A stretch of DNA of 64,000 nucleotides from JAKEFM01 sp035695825 (GCA_035695825.1 DASRRH010000024.1:1-64000); one strand, 5' to 3'; numbered from the stretch's first letter, positions 1-8,634 are shown. Notes: generated by a model not told the origin, from the sequence alone. Made by a program: numbers and translations.

Positions 1-356
1 TCGGCAACTGGGAGGCCGGGAACTACGTCATCACGAAGTCGAACGGCAATCTGAAGATCGGGGGGGGGGGGACGGGGGCCGGGATCCTCCTCGTCGAGGG
101 GAACCTCGAGATCGCGGGGGGGTGGGACTTCGTGGGCTACGTCTTCGTCACGGGGAGGGTGACGATGAAGGGGGGAGGGGGGACGAAGCGGATGAGGGGG
201 GCGATGTTCGTCGATGGGGACTTGATCCAAGGCAACGTGGGGCTGGTCGACCTGCTCGTGAACGGGACGGTCGACCTCCTCTACTCCTCGCAGGCGCTGA
301 ACCTGGTGAGGAACGCCTTCGGGAATTACAGCGTCTCGGCCGTGACCGAGCCCTAG
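1..356 (+). CDS. PilX-like surface/pilus protein, C-terminal part (cut by window edge)
   Basis: About 117 C-terminal residues of a protein whose start lies before the window; the reading frame begins at base 3. The sequence matches, almost segment by segment, the C-terminal third of the next two genes: a GNWEAGNYVIT segment, then GAGILLVEGNLEI, a W-D-x-VGYVFVTG segment, and the ending YSSQALNLVRNAFGNYSVSAVTEP. It is therefore the first of at least three tandem paralogues. The glycine-rich beta repeat with GILLVEGNLEI resembles the C-terminal region of PilX-like pilus assembly proteins, so a role in a type IV pilus-like or surface structure is plausible but not shown. A purine-rich ribosome binding site for the next gene follows the stop within 13 bases, so the genes are probably co-transcribed. 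Confidence 0.75.
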   Translation, partial: GNWEAGNYVITKSNGNLKIGGGGTGAGILLVEGNLEIAGGWDFVGYVFVTGRVTMKGGGGTKRMRGAMFVDGDLIQGNVGLVDLLVNGTVDLLYSSQALNLVRNAFGNYSVSAVTEP

Positions 357-369
357 GGAGGGAGCCGCG

Positions 370-1512
370 ATGAAAAGGGGAAGGGTGGTCGGGGAGAAGG
401 GGAGCGTCTTGACCTTCGTCCTCCTGACGATCGTCGTCGTCGGGGGAGGGGTCGCGGGGCTGCTGTCGCTCGAGCGCGCCCGGCAGAACCGGGTGCTCCA
501 GCAGGCGCGGGCGAAGCGCACGCTCCAGCTCGCCGAGGCGACCGTCGACCAGGCGGCCGTCCTCGTGAGCTACGGCACGCTCGGCGAGAACGGGGCGATC
601 AACTGGGGGAACGACGGGTTGGACAACGACGGGGACGGAGCCGTCGACGAGCCGGACGAGCAGGTGACCGCCACGCTCTTCTCCTGGCACACGGACGGGG
701 CCGACAACGACGGGGACGGGCAGACCGACGAGAAGGACGAGATGGTCATCCGCGTGACGAGCGACGCGACGATCGGCGGGGTCGCCCGTCGGGTCACGGG
801 TTGGCTCCAGCGGAGCGCCGCGACGCTCCCCGATCCGCAGGCCTCCGTCTACCTCGACGACCCGAACGCGGACGTCACCTTCCAGGGGAACGCGTTCGTC
901 GTGAACGGGAACGACGGGAACCTCAACGGGACCCCGGGCTCGGCCGCGCCCCTCTACGGGATCGCGATCAACGGCGACCCCCAGTCGGTGGTGACCCAGC
1001 TCTCGGCCCAGCAGCTCGACAACGTCCTCGGGTACGGCCCCTCGCCGAGCGTCACGGGCTACGCCCCCCCCGACCCCGACTTGATCGACAACGTGATCGC
1101 GGCCCTCACGCCGAGGGCGTCGATCGTCTTCAACAGCTACGGCGGGGTCTACACCGGAACCCTCGGGGACTACGCGGCGGGGAACTTCCAGATCACGAAG
1201 TCGAACGGGGACCTGAAGATCGGAGGGGGCTCGACGGGGGCGGGGATCCTCCTCGTCGAGGGGAACCTCGAGATCTCGGGGGCGTGGGACTACGTCGGCT
1301 ACATCTTCGTCACCGGAAGGGTCGATATGAAGGGAGGAGCGGGCACGAAGCGCCTGCGGGGGACGATGTTCGTCGAGGGGGACGTGGTCCAGGGGAGCAC
1401 CGTGATGCTCTGGGTGAACGGGACCGTCGACCTCCTCTACTCCTCGCAGGCGCTGACGCTGGTGCGGGAAGCCTTCGGGACGTACGGCGTCTCGGCGGTG
1501 ACCGAGCCCTAG
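370..1512 (+). CDS. PilX-like pilus/surface protein with acidic Dx(D)GD repeats
   Basis: 380 residues. Residues ~13-35 form one hydrophobic segment (LTFVLLTIVVVGGGVAGLLS) followed by a charged helix, as in PilX-type pilins or minor pseudopilins, although no clear GFxxxE prepilin cleavage motif is visible. Residues ~77-127 contain two acidic loops, NDGLDNDGDGAVDE and TDGADNDGDGQTDE, which look like thrombospondin-3/dockerin-type calcium-binding loops. The C-terminal third is a glycine-rich beta region (GAGILLVEGNLEISG) shared with the paralogues on both sides. It is likely membrane-anchored and exported. The ATG follows GGGAGGGAGCCGCG, a good ribosome binding site. The exact role is unknown; pilus or cell-surface assembly is inferred from the N-terminus and family resemblance. 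Confidence 0.75.
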   Translation: MKRGRVVGEKGSVLTFVLLTIVVVGGGVAGLLSLERARQNRVLQQARAKRTLQLAEATVDQAAVLVSYGTLGENGAINWGNDGLDNDGDGAVDEPDEQVTATLFSWHTDGADNDGDGQTDEKDEMVIRVTSDATIGGVARRVTGWLQRSAATLPDPQASVYLDDPNADVTFQGNAFVVNGNDGNLNGTPGSAAPLYGIAINGDPQSVVTQLSAQQLDNVLGYGPSPSVTGYAPPDPDLIDNVIAALTPRASIVFNSYGGVYTGTLGDYAAGNFQITKSNGDLKIGGGSTGAGILLVEGNLEISGAWDYVGYIFVTGRVDMKGGAGTKRLRGTMFVEGDVVQGSTVMLWVNGTVDLLYSSQALTLVREAFGTYGVSAVTEP

Positions 1513-1534
1513 GGAGAAAGGAAGAAGGGTGACC

Positions 1535-2686
1535 ATGGACAAGGGCAAGAGGGGCGGTCGGGGAAGCGCGCTCCTCATCCTCCTCCTCGTGGTCGTCGCC
1601 GTGGCGGGGGCGGTCGCCGCCCTCCTCACGGTCGAGCGGGGGCGGCAGCTCCGCACCGTCGCGGAGGTCTACCAGGATCGCGCCTTCCAGCTCGCGGAGG
1701 CGACCGTTGACGAGGCCGCCGTGCTCCTGAACGCGAACGCGCTCTCCGCCAACGGCAGCATCGACTGGAGCGACGACGGGCTCGACAACGACGGGGACGG
1801 ACTGGACGACGAGGGGGACGAGGAGGTCTCGGCGAGCCTCACGTCGTGGGGGAGCGACGGGCTCGACAACGACGCCGACGGGCAGGTCGACGAGAAGGAC
1901 GAGAAGGTCGTCCGCGTCGCCAGCCTGGCGACGATCGGGACGAGCACCCGCGCGCTCACGGGGTGGCTGCGGCGGTCGGCCGCGGACCTCCCCAACCCGA
2001 CGGCGGCCGTCTACCTCGACGACCCGCTCGCGAACACGACCTTCAGCGGGAACGCCTTCTCCGTCAACGGCAACGACAGGAACCTGGACGGGACCCCGGG
2101 GCCCGCCTCGCCCCTGTGGGGGATCTCGATCAACGGGGATCCCTCGCAGGTCATCGGCCAGCTCGGGAACCAGCAGATGGACAACGTCCTCGGGGCGGGG
2201 GGCTTCCCGAGCGTCGGGACCTTCAACCCCGCGGACCCGGAGTTCATCCAGCACGTCATCGACGCCCTCGGCCCGCAGGCGGGCATCACGCTCAACAACT
2301 ACGGGGGCACCTACACGGGGAACCTCGGGAACTGGCAGACGGGGAACTTCATCATCACGCTCTCGAACGGAAGCCTCTCGATCGGCGGCGGCTCGCAGGG
2401 CGCCGGGATCCTCCTCGTCGAGGGGAACCTCGTGATCTCGGGGTCGTGGGACTACGTCGGGTACGTCTTCGTGACCGGGGAGGTCGTCATGTCGGGCGGA
2501 GGCGGGACGAAGCGCCTGCGCGGCGCGATGTTCGTCGGCGGGGACGTGATCCAAGGGAGCTCCTCCTCGGCCGGCACCGACCTCCTGATCAACGGGTCGA
2601 TCGACCTCGGCTACTCCTCGCAGGCGCTCGACCTCGTCCGCGAGGCCTTCGGGAACTACCGGGTCGAGGCTCTGACCGAGCCGTAG
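1535..2686 (+). CDS. PilX-like pilus/surface protein, third tandem paralogue
   Basis: 383 residues from the ATG at 1535. An in-frame GTG two codons upstream is possible, but the AGGAAGAAGGG ribosome binding site fits the ATG better. Same plan as the preceding gene: an N-terminal hydrophobic segment (ALLILLLVVVAVAGAVAALL), a helical stalk, two acidic loops (DDGLDNDGDGLDDEGDEE and SDGLDNDADGQVDEKDEK), a central YLDDPLANTTFSGNAF region and a C-terminal beta region ending in LTEP. The paralogues have diverged in the middle but keep the acidic loops and the C-terminus, which suggests a shared structural role with different surfaces. Stop and next start are 9 bases apart. Calcium binding is inferred from the spacing of Asp/Asn residues only. 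Confidence 0.75.
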   Translation: MDKGKRGGRGSALLILLLVVVAVAGAVAALLTVERGRQLRTVAEVYQDRAFQLAEATVDEAAVLLNANALSANGSIDWSDDGLDNDGDGLDDEGDEEVSASLTSWGSDGLDNDADGQVDEKDEKVVRVASLATIGTSTRALTGWLRRSAADLPNPTAAVYLDDPLANTTFSGNAFSVNGNDRNLDGTPGPASPLWGISINGDPSQVIGQLGNQQMDNVLGAGGFPSVGTFNPADPEFIQHVIDALGPQAGITLNNYGGTYTGNLGNWQTGNFIITLSNGSLSIGGGSQGAGILLVEGNLVISGSWDYVGYVFVTGEVVMSGGGGTKRLRGAMFVGGDVIQGSSSSAGTDLLINGSIDLGYSSQALDLVREAFGNYRVEALTEP

Positions 2687-2695
2687 GAGAACGCC

Positions 2696-3382
2696 ATGCT
2701 GACCGCCGCCCTCTCCCTCTTCCTCCTCCTCCCGCAGGAGTCCCGCCCCGCGGGGGACCTCCTCGCCGAGGCGGAGGCGAAGGTCGAGACCCTCTCCTCC
2801 CCCGACGCCCTCGAGCGGGGGAAGGCCGTCGACCGCCTGATCGAGATCGGGAAGCCCTCCGCGCCCGCGCTGCGGGCGGGGCTCGCGGCGAAGGAAGAGG
2901 AGGGGCGGCGGCTCGCCGTGTTCGTCCTCGGCGAGATCGACACGCAGGAGGGGGCGGCGGAACTTCGGAAGATGCTCGCCGGCGATCCGGCGGAGCGCGT
3001 GCGCGTCGAGGTCGCCTACGCGCTCGGGAAGATGAAGCCGAAGGGGGTCGCCCCCGCTTTCGCGGGGCAGCTCCGCTACGAATCCTCCGTCAAGGTCCTC
3101 CGGGCCCTGCTCGTCAACCTCTCGAACTTCCACGACCCGGAGACCGTCGAGCCGGTCCTCGCGTTCGCCGAGGAGAAGGAGAGCGACTACCTCCGGCGGA
3201 TCGCGGCCCGGACCCTCCAGGACCTGACGGGACAGATGTTCCGGACCGACTTCGCCGCGTGGCGGGAATGGTGGACGAAGTACGGGGCGAAGTTCCTCGA
3301 GATGAGCCGCCAGCCCGCGTCGGGGAGGCCGCAGGCGCCTCCCCCTCCGCCGCGGGGGCTCAAGCGCGCGACGAAGTCGTAG
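2696..3382 (+). CDS. Secreted HEAT-repeat protein
   Basis: 228 residues. A short hydrophobic N-terminus (LTAALSLFLLL) is followed by several HEAT/PBS-lyase-like helical repeats: ALERGKAVDRLIEIGKPSAPALRAGL, RRLAVFVLGEIDTQEGAAELRKML, RVRVEVAYALGKMKPKGVAPAF, and one more around residue 155. Such repeats are protein-interaction scaffolds. The C-terminus carries a WREWWTKYGAKF motif that is common in planctomycete HEAT proteins, followed by a proline-rich tail. It starts 9 bases after the third PilX-like gene, so it probably belongs to that operon and may assist the surface proteins. No catalytic residues are seen. Confidence 0.7.
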   Translation: MLTAALSLFLLLPQESRPAGDLLAEAEAKVETLSSPDALERGKAVDRLIEIGKPSAPALRAGLAAKEEEGRRLAVFVLGEIDTQEGAAELRKMLAGDPAERVRVEVAYALGKMKPKGVAPAFAGQLRYESSVKVLRALLVNLSNFHDPETVEPVLAFAEEKESDYLRRIAARTLQDLTGQMFRTDFAAWREWWTKYGAKFLEMSRQPASGRPQAPPPPPRGLKRATKS

Positions 3383-3439
3383 CCGAGGGGGGGGCCGCCG
3401 CCGCGTCGCCCGTCCCCTTCGCTCGTCCGGATCGCCGGA

Positions 3440-3465
3440 GGCCGCGGGTCGAGGAACCCGCGGCC
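3440..3465. terminator. Strong GC hairpin between operons
   Basis: A perfect 10-bp inverted repeat (GGCCGCGGGT, loop of 6, ACCCGCGGCC) lies 58 bases after the HEAT gene. There is no U-tract, so intrinsic termination is uncertain; it may act as a factor-assisted terminator or transcript-end stabiliser. Confidence 0.45.
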
Positions 3466-3467
3466 GC

Positions 3468-3485
3468 GGGACGTAGAATCGTCCC
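3468..3485 (+). promoter_or_regulatory. -10-like TAGAAT inside a hairpin directly before a start codon
   Basis: GGGACG-TAGAAT-CGTCCC is a perfect 6-bp stem with TAGAAT as the loop, ending 3 bases before the ATG at 3489. TAGAAT matches the -10 seen at the rpsB promoter of this window. If it is a -10, transcription would begin almost at the ATG and the mRNA would be leaderless; no Shine-Dalgarno is visible in this interval. No good -35 is visible at 16-18 bases spacing. Confidence 0.4.
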
Positions 3486-3488
3486 GTC

Positions 3489-4811
3489 ATGGACCCCCGG
3501 TCCGCGGAGGGGGGGAAGCCGCGCGTCCCCGACCCGATGGAGGCGAGCCTCCTCCTCACGGGGGAGGGCTCGCGGGACGGGCGTCGTCTCGCGCTCCTCC
3601 TGCAGGCCGTCGCGGACGTCACCTCGAACCTCACTCTCGAGCGCGTCCTCGACTCGATCGTCGACAAGTCGATCGCGCTCACCCGGGCGGAACGGGCGAT
3701 CCTCCTCCTCCGCGACGGCAAGGGGCTGACGATCCGCGTCGCCCGGGACGCGCAGGGGCGCGATCTCCCCGCCCCGGTCCAGTACTCGACGACGGTGGCG
3801 GGCCGGGTCGTCGAGACGGGGGAGGCGATCCGGTCGATGGTCGGCGGGCGCGGCGAGAAGCTCGACCTCGGCCAGACCGTGATCGACCTGCGGCTGCGGG
3901 CCGTGATGTGCGTGCCCCTCCGCCTCCGCGAGCGCACGCTCGGGGCGGTCTACGTCGACAGCCGCGCGAGCGAGCGCGAGTTCTCGAAGAGCGACCTCGC
4001 CTTCTTCGACGCGCTCGGCGTCCAGATCGCCGTCGCCCTCGAGAACGCCCGGCTCCACGCCGACTCCCTCGAGAAGGAGCGCATGAAGGCCGCCCTCCGG
4101 CTCGCCGCGGACATCCAGCGGAGGCTCCTGCCGACGGTCCCCCCCGAGATCCCCGGGCTCGACCTCCAGGGGGCCTTCCTCCCCGCGGAGGAGACGACGG
4201 CCGACTCCTTCGACTTCGTCCCCCTGCCGGGAGGGCGCGTCGCGCTCGTCGTCGGGGACGCGACGGGGCACGGGATCGGTCCGGCCCTCGTCATGGCGAC
4301 CGTCCGCGCCTCCCTCCGCGCCTACTTCCGCCTCCTCGACGAGCCGGGGGAGGTCGTGACGCGCCTCAACGCGGACCTGCGCCGCGACCTCGAGGAGGGG
4401 ATGTTCTTCACCGCGTTCCTCGCGGTCGTCGACCCCGGGCGCGGCGAGCTCCGCTACGTGAACGCGGGGCACCCCCCGGCACTCCTGCGCCGGGCGGAGG
4501 GGGCCGTCGAGGCCCTCGGGAAGACCGGCGCCGCCCTCGGGCTCCTCGACGAGGAGGTCTACGACGCCGCGGGCCCGATCCCGCTGCGGGCGGGGGACCT
4601 CCTCCTCGCCTTCACGGACGGGATCGTCGAGGCCCGCTCCCCCTCCGGAGAGCTCTTCGGGGACGAGCGCCTGGTGGAGTCCCTCGCCCGGTCGGACCCG
4701 GGGAGCGCGCGCGCCCTCCTGGACCGGGTCCTCGCGGGCGTCCGCGAGTTCTCCGGCGGCCTGCTCGAGGACGACGTCACCCTTATCGCCGCGCGCGTGC
4801 AGCCGAGGTGA
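3489..4811 (+). CDS. GAF domain plus PP2C/SpoIIE-type serine phosphatase (RsbU-like)
   Basis: 440 residues. A GAF sensor domain (about 35-195, ending ALENARLHADSLEKE) is joined by a coiled helix (MKAALRLAADIQRRLLP, the usual linker in RsbU-like proteins) to a PP2C-type phosphatase domain (about 215-440). Metal-binding signatures are intact: GDATGHGIGPALVM near residue 256, VNAGHPPALL near 324, FTDGIVEA near 376 and the terminal EDDVTLIAAR. Such proteins dephosphorylate anti-anti-sigma factors in partner-switching control of sigma factors or secretion; the GAF domain would sense a small ligand or cytoplasmic state. No partner STAS or anti-sigma gene is adjacent. The stop overlaps the GTG of the next gene by 4 bases (GTGA). 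Confidence 0.88.
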   Translation: MDPRSAEGGKPRVPDPMEASLLLTGEGSRDGRRLALLLQAVADVTSNLTLERVLDSIVDKSIALTRAERAILLLRDGKGLTIRVARDAQGRDLPAPVQYSTTVAGRVVETGEAIRSMVGGRGEKLDLGQTVIDLRLRAVMCVPLRLRERTLGAVYVDSRASEREFSKSDLAFFDALGVQIAVALENARLHADSLEKERMKAALRLAADIQRRLLPTVPPEIPGLDLQGAFLPAEETTADSFDFVPLPGGRVALVVGDATGHGIGPALVMATVRASLRAYFRLLDEPGEVVTRLNADLRRDLEEGMFFTAFLAVVDPGRGELRYVNAGHPPALLRRAEGAVEALGKTGAALGLLDEEVYDAAGPIPLRAGDLLLAFTDGIVEARSPSGELFGDERLVESLARSDPGSARALLDRVLAGVREFSGGLLEDDVTLIAARVQPR

Positions 4812-6115
4812 GCCTCGTCGTCCGGGGGGGACGCCTCTTCCGGCGGGGCGCCTTCGAATCCGCCGATCTCCTCGTCCGCGACGGGAGGGTCGAGGGGATC
4901 CTCCCGCCGGGGGCGCCCGCGCCGGCTCCCGCGCTCGACGCGCGAGGGCTCCTCGTCCTCCCCGCGCTGGTGGACGCCCACGTCCACTTCCGGGAACCGG
5001 GGCTCGAGCGCAAGGAGGGGTGGGAGAGCGGGTCTCGGGCCGCGGCGCGAGGGGGGGTCGGGACGGTGCTCGAGGTCCAGAACAACGAGCCGCTCACGAC
5101 GGATCCCGACCTCCTCGCCGAGCGCCGCTCGAGGGCGGGGACGAAGTCGATCGTCGACTTCGGCCTCTACGCGAACCTTCTCCCCGCCGCCCGCGTTCAC
5201 CTCCGCCGCATGGCGGCGGAGACCCCGGCCTTCAAGGTCTTCCTCGGCGGCGGAACGGGGGGGGAAGAGGTCACGGACTACGGCACGGCGCTCTCCCTCT
5301 TCGCCGCGGCGGCGGAGGCGGGTCGCCCCGTCGTCGTGCATGCGGAGGACGCGGCCGTCCTTCGGAGCCGTGCCCTCGACGCCGGCGCGGCGGGCGAGCG
5401 GCCGGCTGCCGCGGAGACGGTGGCGGCCTCCGCCGCGATCGAGTGCGCCGCCGCGACGGGGGCGGAGGTCCACCTCTTCCATGTCTCCGCGGGCCGGACG
5501 GCCGAGCTCGTCGAGGACGCGCGGGCGCGCGGGCTCCCCGTGAGCGCGAGCGCCTGCCCGCACTACCTCCTCTTCACGGACGAGGACGCCTCCCGCCGCG
5601 GGGGCTGGCTCCGCGTGAAGCCTCCGATCCGCGGCCGCCCCGACCGCGAGCGGCTGCGCGAAGCGGTCCGGCGAGGCGGGATCGAGGCGCTGACGACCGA
5701 CCACGCGCCGCACCCGAGGGAGGAGAAGGCGGGGGCCTTCCCTCCCTCGGGGGTTCCCTCCCTCGACCTCCTCCTCCCGCTCCTCTTCGCTCTCTCCGAT
5801 GAGGCGGGAATCCCCTTCGAGCGGCTCCTCTCCGCGGCGACGGAGGCGCCGGCGCGGATCTTCCGGATCGCGGGGAAGGGAACGCTCGAGCCGGGTGCCG
5901 ATGCCGACTTCGTCCTCGTCGACCCGCTCTCGCGCTTCCGCGTGGAGGCGGCCTCACTCGCCTCCCGCGCCGGGTGGAGCCCGTACGAGGGGAAGGAGAT
6001 GCGGGGCGCTCCGCTCGCGACCTACGTCCGCGGACGCGCGGTCTACGACCGCGGCGTCTTCGTGAGCCCGCCCCACGGCCTCCCCGTCCGGCTCGCGGAG
6101 CCGGGGGCCCGGTGA
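4808..6115 (+). CDS. pyrC: Dihydroorotase, class I
   Basis: 435 residues from a GTG that overlaps the upstream stop. Dihydroorotase cyclises N-carbamoyl-aspartate to dihydroorotate in pyrimidine synthesis. Signatures present: VDAHVHFREPG (first metal-binding motif, about residues 56-66), FKVFLGGGTGG near 141 whose lysine would be the carboxylated metal bridge, VVVHAED near 176, HLFHVSAG near 221 and TTDHAPH near 296, with the catalytic Asp. The C-terminus has the amidohydrolase closing strand (GADADFVLVDP). The HFREPG form and length favour the class I enzyme rather than allantoinase or hydantoinase. Translational coupling to the GAF-phosphatase gene is an odd pairing. No other pyr gene is adjacent, but pyrH lies 21 kb away. 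Confidence 0.88.
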   Translation: MSLVVRGGRLFRRGAFESADLLVRDGRVEGILPPGAPAPAPALDARGLLVLPALVDAHVHFREPGLERKEGWESGSRAAARGGVGTVLEVQNNEPLTTDPDLLAERRSRAGTKSIVDFGLYANLLPAARVHLRRMAAETPAFKVFLGGGTGGEEVTDYGTALSLFAAAAEAGRPVVVHAEDAAVLRSRALDAGAAGERPAAAETVAASAAIECAAATGAEVHLFHVSAGRTAELVEDARARGLPVSASACPHYLLFTDEDASRRGGWLRVKPPIRGRPDRERLREAVRRGGIEALTTDHAPHPREEKAGAFPPSGVPSLDLLLPLLFALSDEAGIPFERLLSAATEAPARIFRIAGKGTLEPGADADFVLVDPLSRFRVEAASLASRAGWSPYEGKEMRGAPLATYVRGRAVYDRGVFVSPPHGLPVRLAEPGAR

Positions 6116-6162
6116 CCCGCCCGCGGCGTCTCCCCCCATCGCGGGGAAAGGAGAGAGCGGGG

Positions 6163-7029
6163 ATGGAGGAGGTCTTCGGCGAGGAGTTCTTCCGGCGGCT
6201 CGCGCGGGTGCGCCTCCGCCTCGCGACGGGGTGGGAGAGGGGAGCGGGGCCGCTCGCGGGCGCCGGGGCTTCCCCCCGCGGCGTCGAGTTCCGCGACCAC
6301 CGCCCCTATGCCCCCGGGGACGACCTCCGATCGGTCGACTGGCACGCCCTCGGCCGACTCGGTCGGCCGTTCGTGAAGGTGTTCCGGGACGAGTCGCGGG
6401 GGTCTCTCGGGATCGTGCTCGACGCGACCGCGTCGATGGCCTTCGGCGTCCCCCGGAAGGACCTCGTCGCGCGACGGGTCGCGGGGGCCCTCGGCCTGGC
6501 CGCTCTCGCCGCGGGGAGCCCCGTATCGGCGGCGGTCGCCGCGGAGCGCGTCGGGCGCCGCCGGTTCGAAGGGCGCGCCTCGGCGGGGGCGCTCCTCGCG
6601 CTCCTCTCCGCGCAGGCCGGAGGGAGGGCCGAGGTTCTCGTCGAGGCGATCGAGGGGCTCGGGAGCGCTCCGACCTCCGCGTTCCTCGTGGTCTCCGACT
6701 TCCTCGACCGCGACCCGGTCTTCCGCGCGGTCGAGCGGGTCCTCCGACCGGGACGCCCCGGCCTCCTCGTCCAGGTCCAGTCGCGGGAGGAGCTCGAGCC
6801 CGATCTCTCGGGGCGGGTTCGCCTCCTCGACGCGGAGACCGGCGAGACGCTCGAGGGGACGGTCGACGAAGAGGCGCTCCGTCGGTCGGCGGCCCGCGCG
6901 CGCGGTCTCGAGGAGGAGGTGCGCGGCTTCGCGCTGCGCCGGCGGCTCGGGAGCGTCTTCGTCCGCTCCGACCGCGACTTCGAGGACGCCTCCCTCGAGG
7001 CGCTGACGCGCCTCGAGGCTCTCCGGTGA
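6163..7029 (+). CDS. DUF58 family protein
   Basis: 288 residues from the ATG preceded by AAAGGAGAGAGCGGGG, a strong ribosome binding site; a GTG at 6112 would also be in frame but has none. The protein has the DUF58 signature GVEFRDHRPYAPGDDLRSVDWHALGRLGRPFVKVF, then a von Willebrand-like core (ESRGSLGIVLDATASMAF) with a degenerate metal-adhesion site. DUF58 proteins are usually encoded with MoxR ATPases and BatA/BatB proteins and are linked to assembly of membrane or periplasmic complexes. Here the BatA-like partner follows, overlapping by 4 bases, but no MoxR gene is adjacent. Confidence 0.85.
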   Translation: MEEVFGEEFFRRLARVRLRLATGWERGAGPLAGAGASPRGVEFRDHRPYAPGDDLRSVDWHALGRLGRPFVKVFRDESRGSLGIVLDATASMAFGVPRKDLVARRVAGALGLAALAAGSPVSAAVAAERVGRRRFEGRASAGALLALLSAQAGGRAEVLVEAIEGLGSAPTSAFLVVSDFLDRDPVFRAVERVLRPGRPGLLVQVQSREELEPDLSGRVRLLDAETGETLEGTVDEEALRRSAARARGLEEEVRGFALRRRLGSVFVRSDRDFEDASLEALTRLEALR

Positions 7030-8630
7030 CCCTCGCATCCCCGGCGGCCCTCCTCCTCCTCCTCCTCGCGCTCCCGCTCCTCCTCCTCCTCGAAGCCCTC
7101 CGCCGGCGCCTCTCCGTGCGGCCGGTCGCGTCGGCGGACCTCTGGCGGGGGCTGCTCCGGCGGCCGGAGGGACGCTCCCCCGGGGCCCTCGCGCCCCTCG
7201 ACCTCTCCGCCGGGCTGCGCGCGGGGGCGCTCCTCCTCGGCGTCTTCGGAATGGCGGGCCCCTCGGTCCGCAGCTCCGGCGGGGGGACGCTCCGGATCGT
7301 CGTCGACCGATCCGCGAGCATGGCCGCGCGGGCGAGCGGAGGGAGAAGCCGGCTTTCGCTCGGGGTCGAGGGAGCGCTCCGCGCCCTGGAGGGCCTCCCC
7401 GGCGCAACCCCGGTCCTCCTCGAGCGTCCCCCGATCGACCCGGGGCCGCTCGTCACCGACCTCGCGGAGGCTCGCCGCGTCCTTCCCGCGCTCGAGCCGA
7501 CCGACGCGCCGCTCGATCCGCGCTCGGTCCTGGCCCCGCCCCCGGAGGGGGGGGAGGCCCTCTTCGTCACCGACCACGTCCCGGAGTTCGTCCCCCTCGG
7601 CGTCCGGGTGCTCGCCCTCGGCCCGCCCGCGGAGAACTGCGGATTCGTCGCCTTCGAGGTGGAGGGGACCGCCGGGAGAGGGATCGCCATATGGGCGCTC
7701 CTCCGCAACTTCTCCGAGAGGACCGTCGAGCGCGAGGTCGTCGCGGTCGGCCCTCACGAGGTCCCGCTCGGGCGGGTCGCCCTCGGTCCAGGCGAGGCCC
7801 GCGCCCTCTCGGCGCGCGTCGAGGCGGCTCCGGTCGTCGGGTTCCGGTGCCTCGGGACGGACGCCCTGGCGGCCGACGACGCCGTGCTCTCCTCTCCGGG
7901 CACGGCGCGCCTGCGAGCGCGCGTCGGTCCCGAGGTTCCAGGGGCCGTGCTCCGCGCGCTCGCCGCGGCGGGGGACCTCGAGATCGTGGAGGGTCCTCCG
8001 GAGGTCGGAGTGGATCCTCCTGACCTCGAGGTGGGGCGCTCGGAGGAGGGCTCCGCGCGCTGGCGGATCGTCCTCGACGCGTTGCGGGGCGAGCCCTTCG
8101 AGGCGACGGGCATCCGGTTCCTCCCCCCGCTCCCCGAGGAGATCGATCTCTCCGGCGTGCGGACCGGGCCCGTCCGGGGGGCGCCCGAAGGGGGGCGCCC
8201 GATCCTCCTCGCCCGCGCCGCCGACGGGGCGCAACGCCCGATCGCGGTCGAGGACGAGCGGGGCTGGACCCTCTACTTCGATCCCTCGGCCGGCAACTGG
8301 AGGGAACACCCCTCGTTTCCCGTCTTCTTCGCCGTGGCGGTCGAGCGCGCGAGGGATCGGGCGGGGCGCTTCGGCTTCGCGCGCGCCGGGGAGAGGCTTC
8401 CGGACCTTCCCTCCGGCGCGGGCCGGGTGGGCGTGTTCGAGCGTCCGGGACGCCCCCCTCTCTGCGTGAACCTCCTCTCGCCGGAGGAGTCCTCCCTCCC
8501 CGGAGGAACGGCCGAGCCCGACCTCCCCGCGCCACGCGGCGCGCGCGGGTCCGCTCTCGCCCCGCTCGCCTTCCTCCTCGCGGCGGCGGGGGTGGGGGTT
8601 TCCCTCCTCCTCGAGGCCCGGCGAGGATGA
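7026..8630 (+). CDS. BatA-like membrane protein with von Willebrand-type domain
   Basis: 534 residues from GTG (GTGA overlap with the DUF58 gene). A hydrophobic N-terminus (LASPAALLLLLLALPLLLLLEALRRR) and a second segment near residue 60 match the BatA N-terminal region. It is followed by TLRIVVDRSASMAARA, which keeps the DxSxS part of the MIDAS site. The middle is a large extracytoplasmic beta-rich domain and a last membrane segment sits at the C-terminus (ALAPLAFLLAAAGVGVSLLL). This is the usual plan of BatA/aerotolerance-type proteins that work with DUF58 and MoxR. Function in this organism is unknown. Confidence 0.75.
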   Translation: MTLASPAALLLLLLALPLLLLLEALRRRLSVRPVASADLWRGLLRRPEGRSPGALAPLDLSAGLRAGALLLGVFGMAGPSVRSSGGGTLRIVVDRSASMAARASGGRSRLSLGVEGALRALEGLPGATPVLLERPPIDPGPLVTDLAEARRVLPALEPTDAPLDPRSVLAPPPEGGEALFVTDHVPEFVPLGVRVLALGPPAENCGFVAFEVEGTAGRGIAIWALLRNFSERTVEREVVAVGPHEVPLGRVALGPGEARALSARVEAAPVVGFRCLGTDALAADDAVLSSPGTARLRARVGPEVPGAVLRALAAAGDLEIVEGPPEVGVDPPDLEVGRSEEGSARWRIVLDALRGEPFEATGIRFLPPLPEEIDLSGVRTGPVRGAPEGGRPILLARAADGAQRPIAVEDERGWTLYFDPSAGNWREHPSFPVFFAVAVERARDRAGRFGFARAGERLPDLPSGAGRVGVFERPGRPPLCVNLLSPEESSLPGGTAEPDLPAPRGARGSALAPLAFLLAAAGVGVSLLLEARRG

Positions 8631-8634
8631 GGGC

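Noticed and set aside
1310..3937. 875-codon minus-strand open frame opposite the PilX-like genes
   Set aside because: Low-complexity Arg/Pro/Val composition and no domain; the plus-strand genes have clear families and ribosome binding sites.
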